This document shows positions 25,866-33,552 of a stretch of 64,000 nucleotides of DNA, in pieces. Made by a program: the position numbers and the translations under genes. Position 1 is the stretch's first letter. Every line of letters starts with the position of its first letter. The notes below the pieces were generated by a model. It searched no databases. It was not told the DNA's origin and saw only the letters and a program-made list of their open reading frames with translations. Origin of the DNA: an uncultured Flavobacteriales bacterium (lineage in GTDB: Bacteria > Bacteroidota > Bacteroidia > Flavobacteriales > Schleiferiaceae). Location: positions 1 through 64,000 of the forward strand of contig CALKDS010000001.1 in assembly GCA_938084135.1 (NCBI GenBank), written 5' to 3'.

Positions 25866-27191
25866 TTATTTATAAAAATTCAATACGTGTTTTGGAGCAT
25901 CCATTTTCAAATTTATCTCTTCCCACTCTTTTATGGGGTCAGCATCTAAAGTCAATGCAGAACCTGCCCAAGAAATCCATTTATCAGTTTTACTTTCATA
26001 CAGTAAACTCCGGATAATAACATTGAAATCACATTCGCCATTAGGCGCCACGTAACCTAAAGCTCCTGAATACCATCCTCTCCTTCCAGGCTCTTGACTG
26101 TCTATTCTCTCCATTGCCCGAATCTTAGGGGCCCCTGTCATACTGCCCATAGGAAAAGTAGCCTCAATGGCATTTAACCAGTCTAAATTATCTTTCAAGA
26201 CCCCACTAACAGTCGATACCAAATGAAATACTGTTGGTAATTTTCTTAGTTCTAAATATCGATCAACCTTTACCGATCTTTCCTTTGCTATACGAGATAT
26301 ATCATTCCGGACGATATCCACAATCATGGTATTCTCACTACGTTCTTTTTTTGAATTTCTCAAATCATTTCCATGTCGGATATCATCAGCATGATTTTCA
26401 CCCCTGGGAGAAGTACCTTTTATTGGTTGACTATAAATACGAGTTTCATTACCCTCTTTACGAATACATAAGTATCTCTCTGGGGAAGCTGACATTAAAG
26501 TAGCTTTAGGGATTTGAAAATAACCCGCCATAGAGGCTTTAGCCTTAGAGTGTAACCTTTTATATACCTCCATTCGATTAATATTCCCTCTACCTTTAAA
26601 AGGAAAACACAAATTCGCTTCATAGATATCTCCAAGATTTATCCATTCTTTTATTCTTTCCGCCCTTTCGAGATAATCATTTTCTCTCCAGGACTCTATT
26701 AATTGAATTCCTGGATTAGAGACTTTTGTGACTTTCCCTCGTCTTAAAATATTTCCCCACCAATCTTTCGAATCATAGTTTAAGGATTCGTGAATGTGTA
26801 ACTGAATAACTCCCTTTTTTGAAGCTACAACCCATTGGGGTTCAAAAAAAACAATTTCAGGAAAATTTAAATTTGACGGATGCCTTGAAGAAATTGATTT
26901 CTCCAAAGCATTTTTTAGATCATAGCTGAGAATCCCAAACCACCAAGATGGAAATGAACGCCAATGAGATTTGAGATTATCCCATGCTTTAGAATCCGCA
27001 ATTGGATATGCGAAATTTTTAACACTTCCTCCAGCACATAAAAAATCATATCGATCCAAAACTTCTGGTGATTCAATTAAAGAGGATCCTGTTTCTAAAA
27101 GACTAAAATGAGAGAAAGATTCAGAAGCTTCGCGCAACGCCGTTTGAATTTCAACGGACGCAATTTTTAATTTATGCGTCTTAAAAGACAT
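25866..27191 (-). CDS. pabB: Aminodeoxychorismate synthase component I (chorismate-binding enzyme)
   Basis: Makes 4-amino-4-deoxychorismate for folate synthesis. The chorismate-binding core is complete: YEANLCFPFKGRG, SASPERYLCI, SQPIKGTSPRGENHADD, MIVDIVRNDISRIA, FPMGSMTGAPKIRAMERID and YSGALGYVAPNGECDFNVIIRSLL. Lack of a long N-terminal regulatory domain and the 441-residue length fit PabB better than anthranilate synthase TrpE, but the two cannot be fully separated by eye. ATG 27189-27191 begins 1 base after the lpd stop; the longer reading frame upstream overlaps lpd and has no family N-terminus. Confidence 0.88.
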   Translation of the reverse strand: MSFKTHKLKIASVEIQTALREASESFSHFSLLETGSSLIESPEVLDRYDFLCAGGSVKNFAYPIADSKAWDNLKSHWRSFPSWWFGILSYDLKNALEKSISSRHPSNLNFPEIVFFEPQWVVASKKGVIQLHIHESLNYDSKDWWGNILRRGKVTKVSNPGIQLIESWRENDYLERAERIKEWINLGDIYEANLCFPFKGRGNINRMEVYKRLHSKAKASMAGYFQIPKATLMSASPERYLCIRKEGNETRIYSQPIKGTSPRGENHADDIRHGNDLRNSKKERSENTMIVDIVRNDISRIAKERSVKVDRYLELRKLPTVFHLVSTVSGVLKDNLDWLNAIEATFPMGSMTGAPKIRAMERIDSQEPGRRGWYSGALGYVAPNGECDFNVIIRSLLYESKTDKWISWAGSALTLDADPIKEWEEINLKMDAPKHVLNFYK

Positions 27192-27192
27192 C

Positions 27193-28587
27193 TTAGGAGT
27201 GTATCGCTCTCTTGGCCGTTGCATCCAGAGCTGCCTCCTTAATCGCCTCGGTATAAGTTGGGTGGCCATGACAAATTCTTGCAATATCCTCAGCAGAAGC
27301 TCTAAACTCCATTGCTACAACAGCTTCCATAATTAAATCTGCAGCTCTCGCAGCTACAATATGCACACCTAAGACCTCATCACTATGCGAATCAGCAAGA
27401 ATCTTTACAACTCCATCAATGTCTCCTGAAGCCCTTGAGCGACCCAGAGCTCGCATCGGGAAAGATCCAACTTTGTAATCCTTTCCCATTTCTTTTAATT
27501 CATTTTCTGTTTTCCCGACACTAGCAACTTCTGGCCATGTATAAACAATGTTTGGAATTAAATTATAATCAATGTGAGGTTTTTGACCCACAATAAATTC
27601 AGCAACAGAAACACCTTCATCTTCTGCCTTATGAGCAAGCATAGCACCTCTGACTACATCACCTATTGCAAATATATTTGGCTTACTGGTCTGTAAATTA
27701 TGGTCAACTTTTATCCGACCTTGGTCATCCAACTCTAATCCTGCTTTATCCAAATTTAAACCTTTTGTATAAGCCTTTCTTCCCACTGCAACAAGACAAT
27801 AATCTGCCTCCAGGTTAAATGAATTTCCTTTACTATCAAAACCTGATACATTTACTATTTTGCCTTTTCGTATCACTTTATCAACCTTAGTTGATAAATG
27901 AAATTTCATTCCAATTTTCCGAAGACTTCTCTGAAGTTCTTTACCACAAGAGTCATCCATATTCGGTATAAGACTTTTACCATACTCAACAACAGTTACT
28001 TCAGACCCAAGTCGCTTATAAACTGAACCCATTTCAAGCCCGATAACCCCTCCACCGATAACAACAAGGCGTTTGGGTATCTCTTGAAGATTAAGAGCCT
28101 CTGTTGAAGAGATTATTCTTTCCTTATCAAACTTAGCAAATGGCAATTCTATCGGTTTGGATCCCGTTGCTAAAATAATATTTTTAGCATTTATTTTTAC
28201 CTTTTTGGATCCATTAACTTCAATTGAAGTATCATCGATTAGACTTGCCAATCCATGGATTACCTCAATCTTATTCTTCTTCATTAAAAAGTCAATTCCC
28301 TGGCAAGTAATATCTACAACAGAATCTTTTCGACTAATTAATTTTGGCATATTAACTTTTGGAGCCGGCCCTTCAATACCATGATTTTCAAAATTATGTA
28401 TCGCATTATGAAAGTGCTCTGACGAATCCAATAAAGATTTCGAAGGAATACAACCCACATTTAAACATGTGCCACCTAGCGTATTATATTTTTCCACTAT
28501 AGCCGTTTTAAGACCTAATTGAGCGCATCGAATCGCACTCACATAACCTCCAGGGCCGGATCCAATAACTACAACATCATACTGCAT
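27193..28587 (-). CDS. lpdA: Dihydrolipoyl dehydrogenase
   Basis: The E3 flavoprotein of pyruvate/2-oxoglutarate dehydrogenase complexes; reoxidises dihydrolipoamide with NAD+. Visible are the FAD fold YDVVVIGSGPGGYVSAIRC, the redox disulfide GGTCLNVGCIPSK, the NAD fold VVIGGGVIGLEMGSVYKRLG, the second FAD site IFAIGDVVRGAMLAHKAEDEG and the C-terminal His-Glu base ICHGHPTYTEAIKEA. I chose the ATG at 28585-28587, which starts the protein 3 residues before the flavin strand; an upstream in-frame TTG is less likely. It heads the pabB-tilS run. Confidence 0.95.
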   Translation of the reverse strand: MQYDVVVIGSGPGGYVSAIRCAQLGLKTAIVEKYNTLGGTCLNVGCIPSKSLLDSSEHFHNAIHNFENHGIEGPAPKVNMPKLISRKDSVVDITCQGIDFLMKKNKIEVIHGLASLIDDTSIEVNGSKKVKINAKNIILATGSKPIELPFAKFDKERIISSTEALNLQEIPKRLVVIGGGVIGLEMGSVYKRLGSEVTVVEYGKSLIPNMDDSCGKELQRSLRKIGMKFHLSTKVDKVIRKGKIVNVSGFDSKGNSFNLEADYCLVAVGRKAYTKGLNLDKAGLELDDQGRIKVDHNLQTSKPNIFAIGDVVRGAMLAHKAEDEGVSVAEFIVGQKPHIDYNLIPNIVYTWPEVASVGKTENELKEMGKDYKVGSFPMRALGRSRASGDIDGVVKILADSHSDEVLGVHIVAARAADLIMEAVVAMEFRASAEDIARICHGHPTYTEAIKEAALDATAKRAIHS

Positions 28588-28663
28588 AACACTTGAATTT
28601 ATTTTCAAAGTAAAGGTAGTTCACTCTATCTAAATTATTCATTCAAATAGCACAAGCACTAAA

Positions 28664-30355
28664 TCAATATTGAACTTTTTTTCTTACAAAAACACTGATC
28701 AATAAAAATGGAAATAACAAAGCGCCTGCTCTTCCGATTAAATCTCCACATATTGTAAATACAGTTTTTTTGTTATTTAACCGAAATAAACTTGTTCGTA
28801 TACCTTTCTCTCCCCAAGTCATCGCCTCAATTACTTGCCCTTTTGGGTCAATAAATCCTGAAATACCAGTATTTGAAGAACGTAGTATCCATCTTCTGTT
28901 TTCGATTGCTCGAATTCTAGAATATTGCATATGAGTCAAATGACCTAAAGTATTACCCCACCATCCATCATTGGTTATAATTGCAAATACATTGGCACCT
29001 TGTTTTGCATATTCTCTGACATAATTACCATAATCTTGCTCCCAACAAATGATAGGAGCTAATCTAATAGAGGTATCAATTAAGGTAAAGACATCTCGAT
29101 AATCTTGAGTTCCTAAGCTACCAGCGGATCCTCCCATATCAATTGTTAAGTCTCCCAATAATTTTGAGAGCAGAGAGCCAAAAGGCATGTACTCAACTCC
29201 CACCACCAATTTTGATTTGTGATAGAACCGCATGGGTTTATTAAGAGATAAAACAAATGCTGAATTGTAAAGGTCATAATAACTTTTACCGTGTGAACTT
29301 ATTTTTCGCGAAGTCTTTGTTCGATCCGAATTAGTAAATAGCTCGTAAGTCATAGCACCAACCAATAAACTTGTCATTGGGTAACTTTGAATAATTGAAT
29401 CTAGCTCATGAATAGGTTTAAACACATTAGCATGACTTTCCTGCAGGCCTTCATGGAGAAATGTTTCAGGGAAAACAATCACATTTGGAGAAAATTCAAG
29501 CGCTAAATCATTAGAGCCATTTATATTAGACTTTAAATATGAATTGATAATTTGAGCCCATTCTCTTGCTTGTTCCTGATCTGATTTTTCAAATTTTTCA
29601 TAATATGGATCAACATTGGGCTGAACTATACTGCCTAATCTCTCTGGCATTTCATCTTGGCTATAATTAAAATACAGAAAAAGGCTAAATATAATTGGAA
29701 TAAGCCATAATACCATTAACGCAATGTATGACTTAAGACTACTTTTAAAATTCTTAAACGAAAAGTTAAATTCTCCACTTATACGGTTTATTTCCGCCAT
29801 CCTTGAATTGATGACAGCATGAAATAAAGTCAGATTTCCAACAAGCATCCAAAATGTTCCACCCCTGTGCCCGGTATATTCATACCACTGAACCATAAGA
29901 GGTGAACTAGCAAATGCATGACCTAAATCCAACCAAGGAAAACTGAGTGCCCAAGTCTCATGAAAGACCTCTAGAGCCAGCCAGCCAGAGACGAGGGTCC
30001 AATAACCCATTCTTTGACTATGAACCCGACTAACCCAACCATAACAGGCGAAAACAAAACTCATCAATCCCCCATTAATGAAAACAGTTGCCAAAACACC
30101 CGACCAATGAGCATTCCAAACCCAAAACGTTGTTCCAGCATTAAATATTCCTAATGCAATAAATCCGTATAAAAAGGTTCGAGTGAATTTTCGTTTTTTA
30201 AGATCATTTTGAATCTGATACTCAACAAGAAGAAGAGGTAAAAAAGCAAAAAGAAAAGTGAAATTGAAAGTGCTATTTGCAAACCCCCACACTCCAGGCC
30301 AAAAAATCATTAGCAAAAAGCCAGTAAAAGCTGAATAATAGATCTTTTTTAGCAT
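28664..30355 (-). CDS. lnt: Apolipoprotein N-acyltransferase
   Basis: Adds the third acyl chain to lipoproteins at the inner membrane. The N-terminal half has about six to seven hydrophobic segments. The C-terminal nitrilase domain shows the catalytic Glu in VIVFPETFLHEG, Lys in RFYHKSKLVVGVEYMPFG and Cys in LAPIICWEQDYGNYV, followed by ITNDGWWGNTLGHLTHMQYS and RSSNTGISGFID. The length of 563 is a little longer than the enterobacterial enzyme but normal in this phylum. A near-perfect -7 box lies 4 bases before the ATG, interleaved with the divergent pssA promoter. Confidence 0.94.
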   Translation of the reverse strand: MLKKIYYSAFTGFLLMIFWPGVWGFANSTFNFTFLFAFLPLLLVEYQIQNDLKKRKFTRTFLYGFIALGIFNAGTTFWVWNAHWSGVLATVFINGGLMSFVFACYGWVSRVHSQRMGYWTLVSGWLALEVFHETWALSFPWLDLGHAFASSPLMVQWYEYTGHRGGTFWMLVGNLTLFHAVINSRMAEINRISGEFNFSFKNFKSSLKSYIALMVLWLIPIIFSLFLYFNYSQDEMPERLGSIVQPNVDPYYEKFEKSDQEQAREWAQIINSYLKSNINGSNDLALEFSPNVIVFPETFLHEGLQESHANVFKPIHELDSIIQSYPMTSLLVGAMTYELFTNSDRTKTSRKISSHGKSYYDLYNSAFVLSLNKPMRFYHKSKLVVGVEYMPFGSLLSKLLGDLTIDMGGSAGSLGTQDYRDVFTLIDTSIRLAPIICWEQDYGNYVREYAKQGANVFAIITNDGWWGNTLGHLTHMQYSRIRAIENRRWILRSSNTGISGFIDPKGQVIEAMTWGEKGIRTSLFRLNNKKTVFTICGDLIGRAGALLFPFLLISVFVRKKVQY

Positions 30356-30359
30356 TTAA

Positions 30360-30367
30360 TAAAAGTA
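30360..30367 (-). promoter_or_regulatory. Possible -7 box of lnt, 4 bases from the ATG
   Basis: TACTTTTA on the minus strand matches TAnnTTTG except the last base and is followed by TTAA and ATG at 30355. Confidence 0.35.
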
Positions 30368-30392
30368 CAGCTTACCCATGATTCGAGCATGC

Positions 30393-30400
30393 TATATTTG
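30393..30400 (+). promoter_or_regulatory. -7 box of pssA, 4 bases from the ATG
   Basis: TATATTTG is a perfect TAnnTTTG match followed by TGGA and the ATG at 30405. This supports 30405 rather than 30378 as the start and implies a leaderless or nearly leaderless transcript. Confidence 0.5.
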
Positions 30401-30404
30401 TGGA

Positions 30405-31133
30405 ATGCAATGGCTTCCTAACTTATTAACCATTAGTAATGCATTTTTTGGATGCCTGAGTTTGATTTTCATTTATGATTATAATCTCAACCTTATTACT
30501 ATCCTAATTATAGCTTCTTTATTATGTGATTTATTTGATGGCTATCTCGCGAGAAAAATAGGATCTGATGGAGAAATTGGTAAACACCTTGATAGTCTTG
30601 CTGATATGATTTCTTTCGGAGTTGTGCCGGGAGCCATTATTACAAAAATTGCGTTTTCACTAGATAGCCCTATTTTCTTTTTAGGCTTTTTTATCACTTT
30701 AGGTTCACTCTATCGTTTGGCAAAGTTCAATACGGAAAAGTCTAACGTCAACTATTTCACTGGCCTTCCTACTCCAGCAAATTCATTGATGATTCTCGGC
30801 ATAGCTTGGGGAATTCAAGAATATAATTTATTTCATAACATTTCAAATGATCAGCCCCTAGTTAATTCTATCTTTTCAATCTTTTTTATTGTAACAATAA
30901 CTTTGTCTGTTTACATCATGAATTCATCATTACAAATTATAAGCTTTAAAGGGATACCAAAGCTTAAAGAACAATTGATTTCGAGAATGATCTATGCGAT
31001 CCTTAGCGTCATTTTGTTAATAATTTTTAAAGCGACAGCTTTTGCACTAATCATACCTTTATTAATATTATTTTCACTCATCGAAAGAAAGCTTTTTAAA
31101 TCAAAAAACTATGAAATTCCGAGCAGAAATTGA
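30405..31133 (+). CDS. pssA: CDP-diacylglycerol-serine O-phosphatidyltransferase
   Basis: Makes phosphatidylserine, the precursor of phosphatidylethanolamine, in the inner membrane. The CDP-alcohol phosphotransferase signature D-x2-DG-x2-AR-x8-G-x3-D-x3-D is visible as DLFDGYLARKI through GKHLDSLADMISFG, with GLPTPANSLMILG following. Six hydrophobic segments in 242 residues fit the family. The start at 30405 (MQWLPNLLTISNAFFG) matches the usual N-terminus and the promoter spacing. It overlaps purS by 23 bases. Confidence 0.93.
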   Translation: MQWLPNLLTISNAFFGCLSLIFIYDYNLNLITILIIASLLCDLFDGYLARKIGSDGEIGKHLDSLADMISFGVVPGAIITKIAFSLDSPIFFLGFFITLGSLYRLAKFNTEKSNVNYFTGLPTPANSLMILGIAWGIQEYNLFHNISNDQPLVNSIFSIFFIVTITLSVYIMNSSLQIISFKGIPKLKEQLISRMIYAILSVILLIIFKATAFALIIPLLILFSLIERKLFKSKNYEIPSRN

Positions 31134-31365
31134 CATCATGCCTTTAAAAGCATTACTTGACCCACAGGGTAAGACTGTCAGCCAAAATATGATCAATGTG
31201 GGTTTATCTGATGTTAACAATGTCAGAATCGGAAAGCACGTAACATTAGAAGTTGAAGCCACAAGTAAAGAAGAGGCGACGGAAAAAATAGACCTGGCTT
31301 GTAAAAAAATACTTGCTAACCCCATTATGGAAAGCTACTCTTATGAGATATTTAATCAAGCTTGA
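31111..31365 (+). CDS. purS: Phosphoribosylformylglycinamidine synthase subunit PurS
   Basis: The small subunit of the three-part FGAM synthase (PurS-PurQ-PurL) of purine synthesis. The 84 residues show the family pattern: MKFRAEIDIMPLKALLDPQGKTV near the start, NVGLSDVNNVRIGKHVTLEVE and a C-terminal LANPIMESYSYEI. purQ and purL are not in the window. The gene starts inside the end of pssA and its stop overlaps the TTG start of the next gene. Confidence 0.93.
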   Translation: MKFRAEIDIMPLKALLDPQGKTVSQNMINVGLSDVNNVRIGKHVTLEVEATSKEEATEKIDLACKKILANPIMESYSYEIFNQA

Positions 31366-31961
31366 ATTTCCTGGCTCACCTTGTTCTTTCAGAAGGAGGA
31401 GATCAAGTCATGGCAGGGAATTTTTTTGCAAATCAAGCAAAAGGAAAGAGTTGGAAAAGACTTTCTGAAAAATACGCTGAAGGAGTCATTTTACACAGAG
31501 CTATCGACTCCTATGTTGACAATCACCAAATAATATTAGATGCAAAAAAACGACTTTCCCCAAATTTTGGTAAATTCAAAGGTGTCTTGCTTGACATCTA
31601 TTGGGATCACTTTTTAGCTCAGAATTTCATGAATCACTGCGGAAAAGATCGTAACGAGTTTGTTTCCTATTCTCTAAATGTGCTGAAAAAACATTCTGAC
31701 ATATTTAATACAAAATCAAAACATATGATCGTCCTTATGGAAAAGCAAGATTGGCTAAATGATTATTCGCATCTTGATGGAATAGATAATATTTTGTGTC
31801 AAATGTCAAATCGATTTCGTTATGAGAACCCCCTTGATAAAGGAATCAATGGTCTCAAAGAAAACTATTTAGCACTAAGTAATGATTTTAAAACTCTTTG
31901 GCCCGACTTAAAATCTAAATTTGGAATGCATCCCTTTTTCAGCGAGAAAATTAATAGTTAA
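31362..31961 (+). CDS. Acyl carrier protein phosphodiesterase-like (AcpH/DUF479)
   Basis: A 199-residue helical protein of the DUF479/AcpH family, which removes 4'-phosphopantetheine from acyl carrier protein in E. coli. MNFLAHLVLSEGGDQVMAGNFFAN, GVILHRAIDSYVDNH, KFKGVLLDIYWDHFLAQNF and the LIVLMEKQDWLNDYSHLDGI region match the family. The start is a TTG at 31362 that overlaps the purS stop (TTGA), giving the family N-terminus exactly. AcpH activity of Bacteroidota members is inferred, not shown. Confidence 0.87.
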   Translation: MNFLAHLVLSEGGDQVMAGNFFANQAKGKSWKRLSEKYAEGVILHRAIDSYVDNHQIILDAKKRLSPNFGKFKGVLLDIYWDHFLAQNFMNHCGKDRNEFVSYSLNVLKKHSDIFNTKSKHMIVLMEKQDWLNDYSHLDGIDNILCQMSNRFRYENPLDKGINGLKENYLALSNDFKTLWPDLKSKFGMHPFFSEKINS

Positions 31962-32025
31962 ATCTATTAATCTCAATACCAAAATTTAATTAACAGTTAA
32001 TCATTTCTTTTTTCTAAATTAGAAA

Positions 32026-32796
32026 ATGAAATGTAAAATAAGGGCGTTATTTCGAATTATTTCATTCGCGGTTTTAATGACATTATTGTCGCTGGGTGTT
32101 CCTTTAGCGCGACTTTTTTTCAGCTCTAAAATGGCCTTTTCCCTTCATAGACAAGGAATGCTTTTGATACATAAAATTCTGGGGATTCGTTTGAACATCA
32201 TTGGAAATCTTCCTACTGAGCCTGCAATAATAATGTGTAACCACCCAAGTTATTTTGACATTTTATATAATATTGGCAAACATCCAGCAGTTATGGTTGT
32301 TGGTCATCAATTCAAGAAATGGCCTTTTATTGGTTGGCTCGCAATGGCTCTCAATACTATTTGGGTGAATCGAAAAAACTCAAATGCTCGAAAAAAAGTA
32401 AGGTCAGATATTATAGAAACAATAAATAATGGTTCGTGCGTTTTTGTTTGTCCTGAAGGGAGAACTTCAGGTTCTCATTGTATTCATGAAGTCAAACCAG
32501 CCCTCTTTCATGATGCAAGCATAAATCAAATACCAATTGTATTTTATTCTTTTTGGTATCATTCAACAGATTACCCATATTTCCATGATCTAAATTCCGG
32601 GTTTTTGAACCATTTTTTTCATCATATATGGCGAGCACTAAAAAACAAAAATGTAACTGTTGACATGAGGATAAGTAGTCCTCGAAAAATTAATTCTGCT
32701 GATAGTGGAATGTTAGATTTTTATAGATTTAATGCCTGGCATCTAAGGCGGGCACCCGACGTTGAGAACATAGTAAATCCAAATATTTTAACGTAA
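32026..32796 (+). CDS. plsC: 1-acyl-sn-glycerol-3-phosphate acyltransferase family protein
   Basis: A 256-residue membrane-associated acyltransferase with an N-terminal hydrophobic segment (about 9-28). The H-x4-D catalytic motif is CNHPSYFDILYN and the phosphate-binding block is FVCPEGRTSGSHC; VNRKNSNARKK lies between them. These are the four-block pattern of PlsC enzymes that make phosphatidic acid. A role in acylating another lipid cannot be excluded. A TAAATTAG box (one mismatch to TAnnTTTG) lies 3 bases before the ATG. It ends 14 bases from the convergent PAP2 gene. Confidence 0.87.
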   Translation: MKCKIRALFRIISFAVLMTLLSLGVPLARLFFSSKMAFSLHRQGMLLIHKILGIRLNIIGNLPTEPAIIMCNHPSYFDILYNIGKHPAVMVVGHQFKKWPFIGWLAMALNTIWVNRKNSNARKKVRSDIIETINNGSCVFVCPEGRTSGSHCIHEVKPALFHDASINQIPIVFYSFWYHSTDYPYFHDLNSGFLNHFFHHIWRALKNKNVTVDMRISSPRKINSADSGMLDFYRFNAWHLRRAPDVENIVNPNILT

Positions 32797-32810
32797 AATA
32801 TTTAACTGAA

Positions 32811-33545
32811 TTAGTCAGTATGTATTAGAGGCATCGAATAGCCAATAAACGCTCCAAAAGAATAACCTACTAAAACATCAGACAAAAAATGTTCACCTGA
32901 AATGACCCTGTTATATGCTGTAATCGCTGGAATAACAACAGCAACTGCCCATGCTAGAGCCTTCAATCTTGATTTAGGATAATGGTCTGTAAATACTTTG
33001 GCAGCATAAAATGAATTTGCGGCAGACAAACTTGTATGCCCTGAAAAAAAAGATTTCCTGGCATCTATTGATGTCCTTAGTGAAATTGGGGCCAAATCAG
33101 AATAAGCATAAGGTCTTGATCGCGAAAAAGAATTCTTGACTATTTCAGTTGACAATAACGTCAATAAATTGACCTCAATTAAAATAGATGCAGTTGGTAT
33201 TGAAGTATTCCATTTTTTGGAGATTAATGAGGGGATTAGTGCTGCAGAGGCGCCTAATAGTGCTGATGAATAAACAATAAGATCACTTCGGTCAGAGGCA
33301 ACAGGATTCCACAACCCAATTGCAAAACGATCCCAGTTAGGGATTTTAGCCTGAGATAATGAATTTAATTCATCCTTACTAAAACCGAGTAAATTAGACT
33401 TGATTGTTTCATTAAAACCGAATAAAGCTAGTGAGCTATTGGCAATTAATGATTCAGTACTATAATTTAACTCATAAATATTTTGAGCTGAACTTGATAT
33501 TTGAATTAAAACTAGCGTAGTAATGATTATTGTTAATCTAATCAT
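32811..33545 (-). CDS. PAP2-family phosphatase (membrane or periplasmic)
   Basis: A 244-residue protein with a signal peptide (MIRLTIIITTLVLIQISSSAQ). The three PAP2 motifs are present: K-x6-RP as KNSFSRSRPYAY, PSGH-like SFFSGHTSLSAA, and SRxxxxxHxxxD-like VISGEHFLSDVLVGYSFG. Family members dephosphorylate lipid phosphates such as undecaprenyl pyrophosphate or phosphatidic acid. The ATG at 33545 is preferred over 33560 because it gives a standard signal peptide. It starts just after the amylase stop on the same strand; the functional link is unclear. Confidence 0.87.
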   Translation of the reverse strand: MIRLTIIITTLVLIQISSSAQNIYELNYSTESLIANSSLALFGFNETIKSNLLGFSKDELNSLSQAKIPNWDRFAIGLWNPVASDRSDLIVYSSALLGASAALIPSLISKKWNTSIPTASILIEVNLLTLLSTEIVKNSFSRSRPYAYSDLAPISLRTSIDARKSFFSGHTSLSAANSFYAAKVFTDHYPKSRLKALAWAVAVVIPAITAYNRVISGEHFLSDVLVGYSFGAFIGYSMPLIHTD

Positions 33546-33552
33546 ATTAAAA

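Noticed and set aside
25866-27284. Longer PabB beginning at 27284
   Set aside because: The extra N-terminal residues come from the other frame of the lpd 3' end, and the ATG at 27191 directly follows the lpd stop.
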